A stretch of 44,761 bases of DNA, taken from IMG/VR virus record IMGVR_UViG_3300009000_000010, positions 1-44,761 of that record; one strand, written 5' to 3'. Position numbers and translations under genes: made by a program. Shown one piece after another: positions 1 to 8,180 of this stretch. The notes below the pieces were generated by a model that worked only from the letters and a program-made list of their open reading frames with translations, had not been told where the DNA came from and searched no databases. The stretch's first letter is position 1, and each line of letters opens with the position of its first letter. Source of the DNA: a virus.

Positions 1-1
1 A

Positions 2-1606
2 CTTGTTGAAGAACTGGATGAGAAACTTGGGTTCATTGAACTGACTCAGACCATGGCATACAATGCAAAGTGTAACTATGCAGATGTGTTTGGAATGGTG
101 AAGTATTGGGAAACCATCATCTATAACTTCCTTAAAGAACAGAACATTCAAACACCACCACAAAGACTGAAGACTGGTAACGATAAGACACATGCTATCC
201 AAGGTGCATATGTCAAAGAACCATTGGTTGGTGGACACAATTGGGTCATGTCTTTTGACTTGAACTCACTGTATCCTCACTTGATTATGCAGTTTAACAT
301 TTCACCTGAGAAGATGGTGAGGGGTAATCGTCAAGATGTCAACGTACAACGAATGTTGAATCAACAGTGTGACTTATCTTACATCAAACAGAAAGACTTA
401 AGTGTCACACCTAACGGTGTCATGTTCAAGAGAGACAAACAAGGTTTCCTTCCTGAACTCATGGAGAAGTTCTACGAAGAACGTAAGGCATGGAAACGTA
501 AGATGATTGAGTATCAGAAAGAACGTGAAGTTTGTAAAGACTCTAAACGTAAGAAAGAACTTGATACACTTATCAAACGTGCATACAACAATCAACAGGT
601 TCGTAAGATTGCACTCAACTCTGCTTATGGTGCTCTTGCAAATCAGTACTTTGCATTCTTTGATATAAACCTTGCAGAGGCAATTACACTAAGTGGTCAG
701 TTGGTTATCCAATGGGCAGAGAAGACCATCAATAAGTATCTGAACGAAGTGTTAAAGACAGACAATAAAGACTTTGTGATTGCAATCGATACTGACTCAG
801 TGTATATCACTATGGACGATATGGTCAAACAAGTGTTCCCTGAGGACACTCCAAAGGAAAAGGTTATCGACTTTTTGTCCAAGGCAGAAACACAGATTGA
901 AAACGTCCTTGCAAAGGGTTTTGATGAACTTAAAGATTACACTAATGCATTCCAACAGAAGATGGAAATGGGTCGTGAGGTAATTGCAGACAGAGGTATT
1001 TGGACTGCAAAGAAACGGTACATACTGAACGTACATGACAACGAAGGTGTTAGACTTGCAGAACCTAAACTCAAAATGATGGGTATCGAAACTGCAAAGT
1101 CTTCTACACCTCAATGGGTCAGAACAAAACTAACAGATGCTTTAAAGGTTGTTATGACTGGAACTGAACAAGAACTGTGGGAGTTCGTAGAAACTGCACG
1201 TAAGGATTTTAGAAATCTTCCTGTAGAGGATATTTCATCACCTCGTAGTTGCAACAACCTACAACAATACAAAGACTCTACGACTATTTACACTAAGGGT
1301 ACACCCATTCACGTAAGAGGGTCACTGCTTTACAATCATTACTTGGAAAAAAAGAACATCGACATGAGGTATGAAAAGATTAAGAACGGAGAAAAAATTA
1401 TGTTCACTTATCTGACTGTACCTAATCCAATCAATGAGAATGTCATTTCATTCACAGGAACACTACCACGTGAGTTTGACCTACACAGATTTGTAGATTA
1501 TGATATGCAATTTGATAAAGCATTCGTAGAACCACTGAAAGCAATTGTTAACTTGATTAACTGGAACGTAGAACCAGTTGCATCACTTGATTCATTTTTC
1601 GCATGA
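2..1606 (+). CDS. 43: DNA polymerase gp43, family B, 5'-truncated by the window edge
   Basis: C-terminal 534 residues of the T4-like replicative DNA polymerase; the frame is open to the window edge, so the exonuclease part lies outside. The palm motifs are visible: motif A DLNSLYP near nt 257, motif B KIALNSAYG near nt 604 and motif C IDTDS near nt 785, which together carry the metal-binding aspartates. The segment after motif C aligns with T4 gp43 (KKRY.LNV.D.EG, AEPKLK.MG.ET.KSSTP). The protein ends in ASLDSFFA, resembling the clamp-binding tail SLFDMFDF of T4 gp43. Motif C has Ala-Ile where T4 has Tyr-Gly before DTDS, as I recall for marine T4-like polymerases. It shares an ATGA with the next gene. 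Confidence 0.97.
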   Translation, partial: LVEELDEKLGFIELTQTMAYNAKCNYADVFGMVKYWETIIYNFLKEQNIQTPPQRLKTGNDKTHAIQGAYVKEPLVGGHNWVMSFDLNSLYPHLIMQFNISPEKMVRGNRQDVNVQRMLNQQCDLSYIKQKDLSVTPNGVMFKRDKQGFLPELMEKFYEERKAWKRKMIEYQKEREVCKDSKRKKELDTLIKRAYNNQQVRKIALNSAYGALANQYFAFFDINLAEAITLSGQLVIQWAEKTINKYLNEVLKTDNKDFVIAIDTDSVYITMDDMVKQVFPEDTPKEKVIDFLSKAETQIENVLAKGFDELKDYTNAFQQKMEMGREVIADRGIWTAKKRYILNVHDNEGVRLAEPKLKMMGIETAKSSTPQWVRTKLTDALKVVMTGTEQELWEFVETARKDFRNLPVEDISSPRSCNNLQQYKDSTTIYTKGTPIHVRGSLLYNHYLEKKNIDMRYEKIKNGEKIMFTYLTVPNPINENVISFTGTLPREFDLHRFVDYDMQFDKAFVEPLKAIVNLINWNVEPVASLDSFFA

Positions 1607-1833
1607 CAAAAGAAGAACTTATAGAACTAATAAACAATCTTCATCCTGAAGATACAAAGGGAGAACTAACAGGAGTATTCATTGGACGACATGGTGAGGT
1701 TATTACCACCGACAGTATTCGTGTTGATATGGATGGGGGTAGAGTTATATTAGCCCAAAGAGGAAGTGGCGAGGCAGAACAGAATAAGAAAAATTGGCAA
1801 CAAGAATTAGAATTTATAAGGAATAGAAAATGA
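1603..1833 (+). CDS. small acidic hypothetical protein
   Basis: 76 residues, start codon overlapping the polymerase stop in an ATGA. The N-terminal part is helical and acidic (KEELIELINNLHPED). It is followed by a short beta-like stretch with GVFIGRHGEVITTDSIRVDMDGGRVILAQ and a charged C-terminal helix. No signal peptide or membrane segment. I do not recognise a family. The tight coupling implies expression with the polymerase, but no function can be assigned. Confidence 0.7.
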   Translation: MTKEELIELINNLHPEDTKGELTGVFIGRHGEVITTDSIRVDMDGGRVILAQRGSGEAEQNKKNWQQELEFIRNRK

Positions 1834-2003
1834 AACACATGATACGATGGATGAAAATTAATGCTTTCATCAACTTATATCTCGGAATAATTTTAACATT
1901 CGTTTTGATTGCACTGGTAGTGGATATTACACTAGACAGTTATTGGCATTCAAATGACTTCAAAGATTTACTTTTAGATAAAGATGTGGCATCTACTGAT
2001 TAG
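1830..2003 (+). CDS. small single-helix membrane protein
   Basis: 57 residues, ATGA overlap with the upstream gene and 20 nt overlap with the downstream one. A basic N-terminus (MKHMIRWMK) precedes one strongly hydrophobic helix at about residues 15-33 and a short acidic tail, suggesting an inner-membrane protein. The overlap on both sides supports translation as part of the operon. Function unknown. Confidence 0.6.
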   Translation: MKHMIRWMKINAFINLYLGIILTFVLIALVVDITLDSYWHSNDFKDLLLDKDVASTD

Positions 2004-2223
2004 TATCAAGTTTTATGTGTACAGTGTGTTGGTTGCTCATATACTTGCACTCTTCTATCTATTCCCTATTGCAATGTTTAATATCGTAATATATTCATTT
2101 GCAGTATTTGTTTGTATGTCACTTATTATAGCATATGGACATTTCAGAATGCAAATAGAAGAGACTATGAAATTTTATGATTACGAACATCATAATCCAC
2201 AGGTTATCACCTTACATAAATAA
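1984..2223 (+). CDS. small two-helix membrane protein
   Basis: 79 residues with two hydrophobic segments at about residues 4-28 and 31-53, then a charged tail beginning near HFRMQIEE. It starts inside the previous reading frame. A late-promoter-like box (CATAAATA) overlaps its stop codon. Probably an inner-membrane phage protein; I do not recognise a family. Confidence 0.6.
   Translation: MWHLLISIKFYVYSVLVAHILALFYLFPIAMFNIVIYSFAVFVCMSLIIAYGHFRMQIEETMKFYDYEHHNPQVITLHK
2215..2222 (+). promoter_or_regulatory. putative late promoter CATAAATA
   Basis: T4-type late box overlapping the TAA stop of the membrane protein gene. The next gene starts at 2282 after a leader that contains a GTTAGA/TCTAAC hairpin and a GGAG ribosome site. 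Confidence 0.45.
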
Positions 2224-2281
2224 ATGAGGGGTTAGATTTGCAGTTGGCAGTCTAACGAAATACACCAATATTGGAGTAATT

Positions 2282-2557
2282 ATGAGAATAGTAATGTATA
2301 TGTTACTATTTTCTGTGGTATTACTTCCTTCATGTGCCTCAGTTGGAGCAGTTATTGAAGGTGGTAAAGAGTTTACAACTGGCGTTGTTGATGGAGCAGT
2401 CAAAGGAACTGCAACAATCACCAAGGCAGTTGCTAATGATGTAGTATCAGTCGGAACACTTGCTGTTGATACAGCAACAGGTATCGTTGATAACGTTGCT
2501 GAAGAAGTCGACAGACAGACAGACGAACTACAGAATGAGCAACCTGAAAAAAAGTAG
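2282..2557 (+). CDS. small lipoprotein
   Basis: 91 residues. Signal peptide with hydrophobic core (VMYMLLFSVVLLPSC) and a lipobox LPSC with the lipidated Cys at residue 18. The mature part is Ala/Val/Thr/Gly-rich with repeated short amphipathic turns (VVDGAVKG, AVANDVV, AVDTATGIVDNVAEEVD) and a charged C-terminus. A GGAG ribosome site lies upstream. Probably an envelope-anchored lipoprotein; entericidin-like small lipoproteins look similar, but I assign no family. It is followed by a strong terminator. Confidence 0.7.
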   Translation: MRIVMYMLLFSVVLLPSCASVGAVIEGGKEFTTGVVDGAVKGTATITKAVANDVVSVGTLAVDTATGIVDNVAEEVDRQTDELQNEQPEKK

Positions 2558-2636
2558 AGGATATCATTCCAACAGCAATGTTGCTTGAGGCAATGATGCT
2601 CTATTGTTCAGAGTTCCCACAGAAATGTAGAACTGT

Positions 2637-2663
2637 AAAGGGGAACTGAAGTTCCCCTTTCTT
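2637..2663 (+). terminator. rho-independent terminator
   Basis: Perfect 10-bp stem AAAGGGGAAC / GTTCCCCTTT (2637-2646 and 2651-2660) with a TGAA tetraloop, then CTT. It abuts the late promoter at 2663, so transcripts end and restart at the same spot. The stretch 2558-2636 upstream shows no convincing gene. Confidence 0.85.
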
Positions 2664-2670
2664 ATAAATA
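2663..2670 (+). promoter_or_regulatory. late promoter TATAAATA for the thermonuclease gene
   Basis: Exact T4 late consensus directly after a terminator. The start codon at 2678 is 7 nt from the box, which predicts a leader of about 2 nt. Confidence 0.75.
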
Positions 2671-2677
2671 AAGGATT

Positions 2678-3115
2678 ATGTATCAATATAATGTATCAGT
2701 AGTAAAAGTGGTTGACGGAGACACAATTGATGTCGACATCGATCTTGGATTTGGAATGACCTATAAAAAACAAAGGGTCAGACTTATGGGTATCGATACT
2801 CCTGAGTCAAGAACAAGAGACCTTGAAGAAAAGAAATTCGGAAAGGCATCCAAGAGACACTTAAAGAAACTTTTAGAGAGTGCAGAACGTATCTCTCTTA
2901 TTTCACACGACAAAGGAAAGTTCGGAAGAATCCTAGGTGAAATCTATATCCATTTTAATGAAGGTCATCCTGTTTTTGGAACAGAAATAAATGTCAATCA
3001 ACAGATGATTGATGACCATCATGCAGTAGAGTACAGTGGAGAGAACAAAGATTTAGTTGAATCTCTACATTTAGAAAACAGAAAAATCTTGATTGAGAAA
3101 GGACTTGTAGAATGA
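2678..3115 (+). CDS. thermonuclease (staphylococcal nuclease-like)
   Basis: 145 residues with the SNase fold signature. VVDGDTIDVDIDLG near residues 11-24 holds the calcium-binding Asp residues. RLMGIDTPE near residues 35-43 holds the active-site Arg and Asp/Glu, and GKFGRILGEIY near residues 82-92 carries the second catalytic Arg. The family cuts DNA or RNA in a Ca-dependent way. No signal peptide is seen, so it acts in the cytoplasm or as a virion component. Its late promoter suggests a late role, though it lies between replication genes. ATGA overlap with the next gene. Confidence 0.88.
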   Translation: MYQYNVSVVKVVDGDTIDVDIDLGFGMTYKKQRVRLMGIDTPESRTRDLEEKKFGKASKRHLKKLLESAERISLISHDKGKFGRILGEIYIHFNEGHPVFGTEINVNQQMIDDHHAVEYSGENKDLVESLHLENRKILIEKGLVE

Positions 3116-3291
3116 CACTTGATGCTCTAGATTGTTTCTTTATTATCATGGTACTCATCAATTTTGGGTTCATCATTCATTTAGAAACCCAAGTTCGTAT
3201 GCTCACAGCAATGATGCAAGAACACACAAGGTTTGATGATAAACTTTGTGAATTATCAAAAGAATTTCAAAAAACCCCTATACAAAAGTAA
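3112..3291 (+). CDS. small membrane-anchored protein
   Basis: 59 residues, ATGA overlap with the thermonuclease stop. One hydrophobic helix (CFFIIMVLINFGFIIH, about residues 8-23) is followed by a helical charged tail. No recognised family. The uvsX promoter -35 box lies over its last codons. Confidence 0.6.
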   Translation: MTLDALDCFFIIMVLINFGFIIHLETQVRMLTAMMQEHTRFDDKLCELSKEFQKTPIQK

Positions 3292-3307
3292 GTACATATC
3301 CTATAAT
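3279..3307 (+). promoter_or_regulatory. sigma70-like promoter for uvsX
   Basis: TATACA (3279-3284), 17-nt spacer, TATAAT (3302-3307), preceded by CCCC. The same CCCCTATACA -35 context recurs in the minus-strand promoter at 34547-34575. The leader contains a GAGAGG ribosome site. Confidence 0.6.
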
Positions 3308-3335
3308 GGTATTAACATTATGAGAGGTGTATATT

Positions 3336-4388
3336 ATGTCATTTATTAAAGACTTAGTAAAATCCAGTGGTAACGAATACGCTAGTGTCGTTGCTGATGG
3401 TGTTGCAGCTGGTGATGTAGACTCGTTTATTGACAGTGGGTCTTTCATCTTCAATGCATTATTAAGTGGTTCACTATACGGTGGACTTCCTTCAAACAAA
3501 ATTACTGCAATCGCAGGTGAATCTGCAACAGGTAAAACGTTCTTTGCACTAGGAATGTGTAAACAATTCTTAGAAGACCATCCTGATGCAGCCGTAATCT
3601 ATTTCGAATCTGAATCTGCAATCACTAAAGATATGATTGAAGAGAGAGGAGTCGACTCAAGTAGATTCGTCATCGTACCAGTAGTAACCGTACAAGAATT
3701 TAGGACTCAGTCCATTAACATTCTTGACAAATATCTTGAAACCCCTGAAGACAAGCGTCCACCAATGATGTTTGTTCTTGATTCACTTGGTATGTTATCT
3801 ACAACCAAAGAGATTGAGGACACTGCAGATGGTAAAGAGACAAGAGATATGACACGTGCCCAAGTAGTAAAAGGTGCATTCAGAGTTCTTACTCTTAAAC
3901 TAGGACGTGCAAAGGTTCCAATGATTGTTACCAACCACACTTATGATGTGATTGGTTCCATGTTCCCTCAGAAAGAAATGGGTGGTGGTAGTGGATTGAA
4001 GTATGCAGCTTCATCTATTGTCTATTTGTCCAAGAAAAAAGAAAAAGAGGGTACCGAAGTTATCGGAAATATAGTACACTGTAAGAATGCAAAATCAAGA
4101 CTTACAGTTGAGAACAGAGTTGTAGATGTCAGACTGACATACGACAAAGGACTCGACAGGTATTATGGTCTATTAGACCTTGCACTTGCATTTGGTGTCT
4201 TTAAGAAGTCATCTACTAGGGTAGAGTTGCCTAATGGTAAAACCGAATTCGGAAAAACTATTAACAACAACCCTGAGAAATACTTTACAGAAGATGTAAT
4301 GAAACAATTAGAAACGGTGGTACAAGATTATTTTAAATATGGAAGCAAGACTGGAACAGACAATACTGAAGAATCTGATACAGAGTGA
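3336..4388 (+). CDS. uvsX: UvsX, RecA-like strand-exchange recombinase
   Basis: 350 residues. It forms a filament on single-stranded DNA and carries out ATP-driven strand exchange in T4-type recombination-dependent replication. Walker A GESATGKT is at residues 61-68; Walker B is the hydrophobic strand ending in [19 protein letters not shown] and the Gly-rich [15 protein letters not shown] loop match UvsX DNA-binding loops. I choose ATG 3336, 8 nt after GAGAGG, rather than the in-frame GTG at 3327. The acidic C-terminus (TEESDTE) resembles regulatory tails of RecA proteins. The gp41 helicase gene begins within its last 50 nt. Confidence 0.96.
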   Translation: MSFIKDLVKSSGNEYASVVADGVAAGDVDSFIDSGSFIFNALLSGSLYGGLPSNKITAIAGESATGKTFFALGMCKQFLEDHPDAAVIYFESESAITKDMIEERGVDSSRFVIVPVVTVQEFRTQSINILDKYLETPEDKRPPMMFVLDSLGMLSTTKEIEDTADGKETRDMTRAQVVKGAFRVLTLKLGRAKVPMIVTNHTYDVIGSMFPQKEMGGGSGLKYAASSIVYLSKKKEKEGTEVIGNIVHCKNAKSRLTVENRVVDVRLTYDKGLDRYYGLLDLALAFGVFKKSSTRVELPNGKTEFGKTINNNPEKYFTEDVMKQLETVVQDYFKYGSKTGTDNTEESDTE

Positions 4389-5718
4389 GCAGTTTACACG
4401 GAAGTGTATTCCATTCATTAAGTCAGAATATTTCACAGACCCTGAAGAGAAGGTTATATTTGAAGAAGTAAAAACTTACTTCGACAAGTACACTAAAAAT
4501 CCAACAGTAGAAGCACTTCTCATCAACCTTGACAACAACACTAGTCTTAGTGATAATGTTGTTCAAAACTCTAAATCTATTGTTGATAAGATTAGAAAGG
4601 ATACGGATGATACACCACAAGAGTGGTTAGCCACTGAAACAGAACAGTGGTGTAAAGACCGTGCAATCTATATTGCCGTGATGGACTCCATCACCGTCCT
4701 TGATAAAAAATCTCAAAGGTCTACTGGTGAAATACCTGAGTTATTGAAGGATGCACTTTCCGTGTCCTTTGACACCCATATCGGTCACGATGTCTTAGAA
4801 GATGCCGATGCACGATTTGAGTTCTATCACACTGAAGAAGAGAAGATTCCGTTTGACTTAGAATACTTCAACAAGATTACCAAAGGTGGTCTACCAAACA
4901 AAACACTCAATATCGTACTTGCAGGTACTGGTGTTGGTAAATCATTGTTCATGTGTCATCAAGCTGCATCATGTTTGATGATGAACAAGAATGTTCTGTA
5001 CATTACTATGGAAATGTCAGAGGAACGTATTGCAGAACGTATTGATGCAAACATCATGAATGTTCCTATGAAAGAACTTGCTGACATGAACAAGAAGATG
5101 TACGACAAGAAGATTGAGAAACTCAAAGATAAGACAAAGGGTAAACTGATTGTCAAAGAGTATCCAACTGCATCAGCACACGTAGGTCACTTCAGACACT
5201 TGTTGCAAGAGTTGGATATCAAGAAAGACTTTCAACCTGACATTATCTTTATCGATTATCTAAACATTTGTGCAAGTCATAGAATCAGGCCAGGCTCAGG
5301 TGCAAACTCTTACACATTGGTGAAGAGTATTGCAGAAGAGTTACGTGGACTCGCAGTGGAATTTGATGTACCACTAGTGTCTGCAACCCAAACAACAAGA
5401 AGTGGTTATGGTTCTACTGACATTGGACTTGAAGACACTTCAGAGTCATTTGGTCTACCTGCAACTGCAGACTTAATGTTTGCATTGATTACATCTGATG
5501 AACTAGAAGAACTAGACCAGTTAGTAGTCAAACAGTTAAAGAATAGATACAATGACCCTACAGTGTTTAAGAGGTTTGTCATTGGTATTGATAGAAGTAG
5601 AATGAAACTCTATGATTGTGAACAAACAGCACAAGAAGAGTTGGTTGATTCTGCAGTAGATGATGACACTCCAGTGTTTGACAGAGGACGAGAAAAGTTT
5701 TCAGATTTTAAAATTTAG
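4339..5718 (+). CDS. 41: gp41 replicative DNA helicase (DnaB-like)
   Basis: 459 residues, hexameric 5'-3' helicase of the T4 primosome. The N-terminal helical domain (residues 1-150) aligns with T4 gp41 (SEYF..P, EEWL..ETE.W...RA, ALS.SFD...GHD). The RecA-like domain has Walker A AGTGVGKS at residues 195-202, TMEMSEE..A.RIDAN, Walker B FIDYLNIC and the ATQTTRSG / SFGLPATAD motifs. It overlaps uvsX by 50 nt. It partners with the primase encoded at 19430. The composite terminator/promoter at 5716 follows its stop codon. Confidence 0.96.
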   Translation: MEARLEQTILKNLIQSEQFTRKCIPFIKSEYFTDPEEKVIFEEVKTYFDKYTKNPTVEALLINLDNNTSLSDNVVQNSKSIVDKIRKDTDDTPQEWLATETEQWCKDRAIYIAVMDSITVLDKKSQRSTGEIPELLKDALSVSFDTHIGHDVLEDADARFEFYHTEEEKIPFDLEYFNKITKGGLPNKTLNIVLAGTGVGKSLFMCHQAASCLMMNKNVLYITMEMSEERIAERIDANIMNVPMKELADMNKKMYDKKIEKLKDKTKGKLIVKEYPTASAHVGHFRHLLQELDIKKDFQPDIIFIDYLNICASHRIRPGSGANSYTLVKSIAEELRGLAVEFDVPLVSATQTTRSGYGSTDIGLEDTSESFGLPATADLMFALITSDELEELDQLVVKQLKNRYNDPTVFKRFVIGIDRSRMKLYDCEQTAQEELVDSAVDDDTPVFDRGREKFSDFKI

Positions 5719-5750
5719 GGGTTGACAATGCCCCTACTTTTTACTATAAT
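5716..5750 (+). promoter_or_regulatory. composite terminator hairpin and sigma70 promoter
   Basis: TAGGGG (5716-5721) pairs with CCCCTA (5731-5736); the 9-nt loop TTGACAATG carries the -35 box (TTGACA 5722-5727). A T-run (5738-5742) follows and TATAAT lies at 5745-5750, giving a consensus 17-nt spacing. The same core recurs at 26003, 34863 and 35376. It would end the gp41 transcript and start the tRNA transcript. Confidence 0.8.
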
Positions 5751-5759
5751 AGAGTAATT

Positions 5760-5834
5760 GCCCTGTTCGTCTAGTGGTTAGGACACATGGTTTTCATCCA
5801 TGCAACAGGAGTTCGATTCTCCTACAGGGTGCCA
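5760..5834 (+). tRNA. tRNA-Glu(TTC)
   Basis: 75 nt cloverleaf with encoded CCA. Anticodon loop TTTTCAT between CATGG and CCATG; T-arm GGAG TTCGATT CTCC. The acceptor stem has one G-U pair at 1-72. It starts about 10 nt after the -10 box at 5745-5750. Confidence 0.95.
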
Positions 5835-5911
5835 GGCCTGTTAGTTCAGTTGGTTAGAACGCTGCCCTGTCACGGCAGAGGTCAGGGGTTCGAGTCCCCT
5901 ACAGGTCGCCA
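5835..5911 (+). tRNA. tRNA-Asp(GTC)
   Basis: 77 nt cloverleaf with encoded CCA, beginning at the base after the CCA of tRNA-Glu (zero spacer). Anticodon loop CTGTCAC between CTGCC and GGCAG; T-arm AGGGG TTCGAGT CCCCT. Confidence 0.95.
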
Positions 5912-5920
5912 TTTTTGGTA

Positions 5921-5928
5921 TATAAATA
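5921..5928 (+). promoter_or_regulatory. late promoter TATAAATA
   Basis: Exact consensus box just after tRNA-Asp; the start codon at 5940 is 11 nt downstream, implying a leader of about 6 nt. Confidence 0.75.
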
Positions 5929-5939
5929 CCACTAGTATT

Positions 5940-6113
5940 ATGAAAACGTTGAAATCACAAGATGTAATTGACCTTCTGCAAAAGAAGATTAGATTGAAAA
6001 AAGAACTCCGTTCTGCAAAGAAAGAGGGAGACCAATCTTCTGTTACTGAATGTGCCACAAAAATTAAACAAATAGAAACAAAATTATCTCAGTCACCATT
6101 GTCAAAATCCTAA
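5940..6113 (+). CDS. small helical hypothetical protein
   Basis: 57 residues, Lys/Glu-rich and probably one long helix or helical hairpin (VIDLLQKKIRLKKELRSAKKEG, CATKIKQIETKL). A longer in-frame reading starting at 5787 runs through both tRNAs and is rejected; ATG 5940 follows the late promoter. I do not recognise it. Expressed late, so possibly a virion or assembly protein. Confidence 0.65.
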   Translation: MKTLKSQDVIDLLQKKIRLKKELRSAKKEGDQSSVTECATKIKQIETKLSQSPLSKS

Positions 6114-6116
6114 ATA
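6109..6116 (+). promoter_or_regulatory. late promoter CCTAAATA
   Basis: The box overlaps the TAA stop of the 57-residue gene. The next gene (6144) has a leader with a TAGGAGA ribosome site. Confidence 0.65.
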
Positions 6117-6143
6117 GTACTATACAAATTTAGGAGATTACCT

Positions 6144-6527
6144 ATGGCATGGGCAGATGAAATTGCAACTTTGAACGATAACATCGCAGAGACGCAAAAA
6201 CTAAAAGATTGGATAAACGGTGTATCAAGAGAGTACTCACTTGGTGCTGATGTTGATGGAACTGTAGAGTATGAAGTTAGAACAGCTGCAGGAAGGGATG
6301 GTTTCTTCGCAGATTGGAGAACTGATAATCCTACTGCATCAGCGTCTTCAACTGGATTAGAGTTAGCTACTTTTACTGCATGGGATGAATGGAATGGAAC
6401 AGACTTCACATCATATGATGCAGAAAAGACCACTGAATTAACTAATCAGATAAATGCATTAACTACAGATAGAGACGATTTACAATCAAAAGTTGACGAT
6501 GGAACCATCGTTGATGCAGGTTTATAA
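6144..6527 (+). CDS. hypothetical late protein
   Basis: 127 residues, acidic. Helical ends (residues 1-30 and 95-120, the latter coiled-coil-like: TTELTNQINALTTDRDDLQSKV) flank a middle rich in Thr, Ala and aromatic residues (FFADWR, FTAWDEWNGTDF). No signal or membrane segment. Preceded by a late promoter and a good ribosome site. Composition suits a small virion structural protein, but I recognise no family. Confidence 0.7.
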   Translation: MAWADEIATLNDNIAETQKLKDWINGVSREYSLGADVDGTVEYEVRTAAGRDGFFADWRTDNPTASASSTGLELATFTAWDEWNGTDFTSYDAEKTTELTNQINALTTDRDDLQSKVDDGTIVDAGL

Positions 6528-6529
6528 GA

Positions 6530-6547
6530 AATAAATAACCATAAATA
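6530..6547 (+). promoter_or_regulatory. tandem late boxes AATAAATA and CATAAATA
   Basis: Two late-type boxes (6530-6537 and 6540-6547) upstream of the ligase-like gene at 6584, with an AAAAGGTG ribosome site between. Which box is used cannot be told. Confidence 0.55.
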
Positions 6548-6583
6548 GTAGTATTACATCGAAAAAGGTGATATACTACTATT

Positions 6584-7792
6584 ATGGCAGTCAAAAATTT
6601 ACATTTAGAACACCTAGAAGACGAAATCATTAATAACGGAATTAATGGTGGTCGTGCATCTGTGTACTTTTTATTAAGTCTTCGTGACATGATGAAAGGT
6701 AATGCAAAGAAAGGGTTCAACATGACAGTGAAATGGGATGGTGCCCCTGCAATTTTTTGTGGGAAACATCCTGAAGACGGAAGATTTTTCGTTGCAAAGA
6801 AATCACTATTCAATCAAACACCATTATTTTACACTTCAGAACAAGAAATCAAAGATGCACCTGAACTCTCAGGTGACCTAGAATCCAAGTTTTTAGATTC
6901 ATTCAAATACCTATCCAAACTATCTTGGGGTGATGAAATACTCCAAGGTGATTTGATGTTCACAGAAAAAGATAAGAAAATGATAAAGGACGACTTTGAG
7001 TCCTATATTGCATTCGGGCCTAACACTATAGTGTATCGAGTGCAGACTAATTCTGAATTAGGTAAAAAAATTGCTTCAGCAAAACTAGGAATCGTCTTCC
7101 ATACTACATATAGAGGTGGTACAATAGAAGACCTTTCTGCATCCTTTGGGGCAGATATTTCTAAACTTGGTTCGTCAAAAGACGTATGGATGGATGATGC
7201 AACGTATAAGGATGTTTCGGGCAACTCAACTCTCACAGCAAAGGAGACGGTCAGTTTATCACGCAACCTCACAGAAGTCGGAAAACAATTCCACAAAATC
7301 AAAAAGAAAGACCTCGAAAAATTCAGAGAAGTTCAACGTGCAATAGAAAAGAAAGGTGCAGGTGCAACTTATAAAACATATTGCAATGCACAGATTCGTG
7401 CTGGTATTTTTAAACCAAACTACAACGGATATCTAAAACACTTTGAAAACTACTGGAGAGATAAGGTAGTCGCAAAAGTTAAACTAGAAAAGACTAAGAA
7501 CATCAAACGAGAGATTGGTGAACAGTTATATAATGAACTCAGAGGTTTGAAGTCTATGATTGATGCACTAACCAAATTCCAAGAGTTGATGGTAGTGTCA
7601 AAACAGATTATCATAGAAGGATTAAACAGAGTTAAAGGTATTGGAACCTTTGTTAAAACGTCCACAGGATTTAAAGCAGTAAATCCTGAAGGATATGTTG
7701 CAATTGACCAAGAAGGTAAGGCAGTTAAGTTAGTTGACAGGATGGAATTCAGTCAAAATAATTTTAACGCTGCAAAAAATTGGGATAAATAG
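6584..7792 (+). CDS. ligase-like covalent nucleotidyltransferase
   Basis: 402 residues. The sequence shows hallmarks of the DNA/RNA ligase and capping-enzyme superfamily. Motif I is K-x-D-G at residues 50-53 (VKWDGAPAIFCG), a motif III-like strand is ILQGDLM at 119-125, a motif IV-like element is PEGYVAI at 368-374 and motif V-like lysines lie at 379 and 382. The unusual length between III and IV (about 240 residues, helical) differs from standard ligases. By family knowledge, Lys50 would take up AMP or GMP. Late promoter control and the next two genes (nucleotidyltransferase-kinase, HNH protein) suggest a nucleic-acid end-processing role. Substrate unknown. Confidence 0.6.
   Translation: MAVKNLHLEHLEDEIINNGINGGRASVYFLLSLRDMMKGNAKKGFNMTVKWDGAPAIFCGKHPEDGRFFVAKKSLFNQTPLFYTSEQEIKDAPELSGDLESKFLDSFKYLSKLSWGDEILQGDLMFTEKDKKMIKDDFESYIAFGPNTIVYRVQTNSELGKKIASAKLGIVFHTTYRGGTIEDLSASFGADISKLGSSKDVWMDDATYKDVSGNSTLTAKETVSLSRNLTEVGKQFHKIKKKDLEKFREVQRAIEKKGAGATYKTYCNAQIRAGIFKPNYNGYLKHFENYWRDKVVAKVKLEKTKNIKREIGEQLYNELRGLKSMIDALTKFQELMVVSKQIIIEGLNRVKGIGTFVKTSTGFKAVNPEGYVAIDQEGKAVKLVDRMEFSQNNFNAAKNWDK
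7784..7791 (+). promoter_or_regulatory. late promoter GATAAATA, leaderless start
   Basis: The box overlaps the TAG stop of the ligase-like gene. ATG 7797 follows after 5 nt, so the predicted +1 is the A of the ATG. Confidence 0.65.
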
Positions 7793-7796
7793 TAAT

Positions 7797-8180
7797 ATGG
7801 AACTTAAATCATTCAGAGAAATTTGGGAAGAGATACAAGAAGCAGACTCTATGCAAACTCGTCTGAAGAAAAAGAAAGCATTCCAAAAGAACAAACATAA
7901 GATTCTTGCAAAACGTAAAAAGGCAATGAAGAAGAAGAATCTTGACCCTGCAAAGTTACAGAAACGTGCAGAGAAACAAGCACGTAATATGGTCGCAAAG
8001 AAGATGTTGAAAGACACAGATAAGAGTGACCTAGGTATGAGTGGAAAACAAGCACTAGAAAAGAAGTTAGACAAGAAGAAGTCTGCAATCAAAAAACTCG
8101 CAAAGAAACTTTTACCAATGATTCGTAAAAAAGAACAAATGAAGAATAAAAAACAAGGTGATACGAAAGATGGCGAATAA
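7797..8180 (+). CDS. basic Lys-rich late protein with capsid-targeting-like N-terminus
   Basis: 127 residues, extremely Lys-rich and helical (KKKKAFQKNKHKILAKRKK, KKLDKKKSAIKKLAKKLL). The acidic start MELKSFREIWEEIQEADS ends in I-Q-E followed by Ala at residues 13-16, the (L/I)xE form cut by T4 prohead protease. Removing it would leave a strongly basic DNA-condensing protein, like T4 internal proteins. ATG 7797 lies 5 nt after a late box; an upstream in-frame reading is not needed. It overlaps the next gene by 11 nt. Function is inference. Confidence 0.72.
   Translation: MELKSFREIWEEIQEADSMQTRLKKKKAFQKNKHKILAKRKKAMKKKNLDPAKLQKRAEKQARNMVAKKMLKDTDKSDLGMSGKQALEKKLDKKKSAIKKLAKKLLPMIRKKEQMKNKKQGDTKDGE

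Noticed and set aside
797-1114. Antisense open frame of 105 codons under the DNA polymerase
   Set aside because: Shadow of a conserved gene; no ribosome site and Phe/Leu/Cys-rich antisense composition.
2578-2649. 23-codon frame (MLLEAMMLYCSEFPQKC...) after the lipoprotein gene
   Set aside because: Ends within the terminator stem, no ribosome site and no family; too short to support.
5787-5939. In-frame extension of the 57-residue gene through tRNA-Glu and tRNA-Asp
   Set aside because: The two tRNAs are certain and the late promoter at 5921 sets the start at 5940.
6110-6433. Antisense open frame of 107 codons under the gene at 6144
   Set aside because: No start signals; the + strand gene has a promoter and ribosome site.
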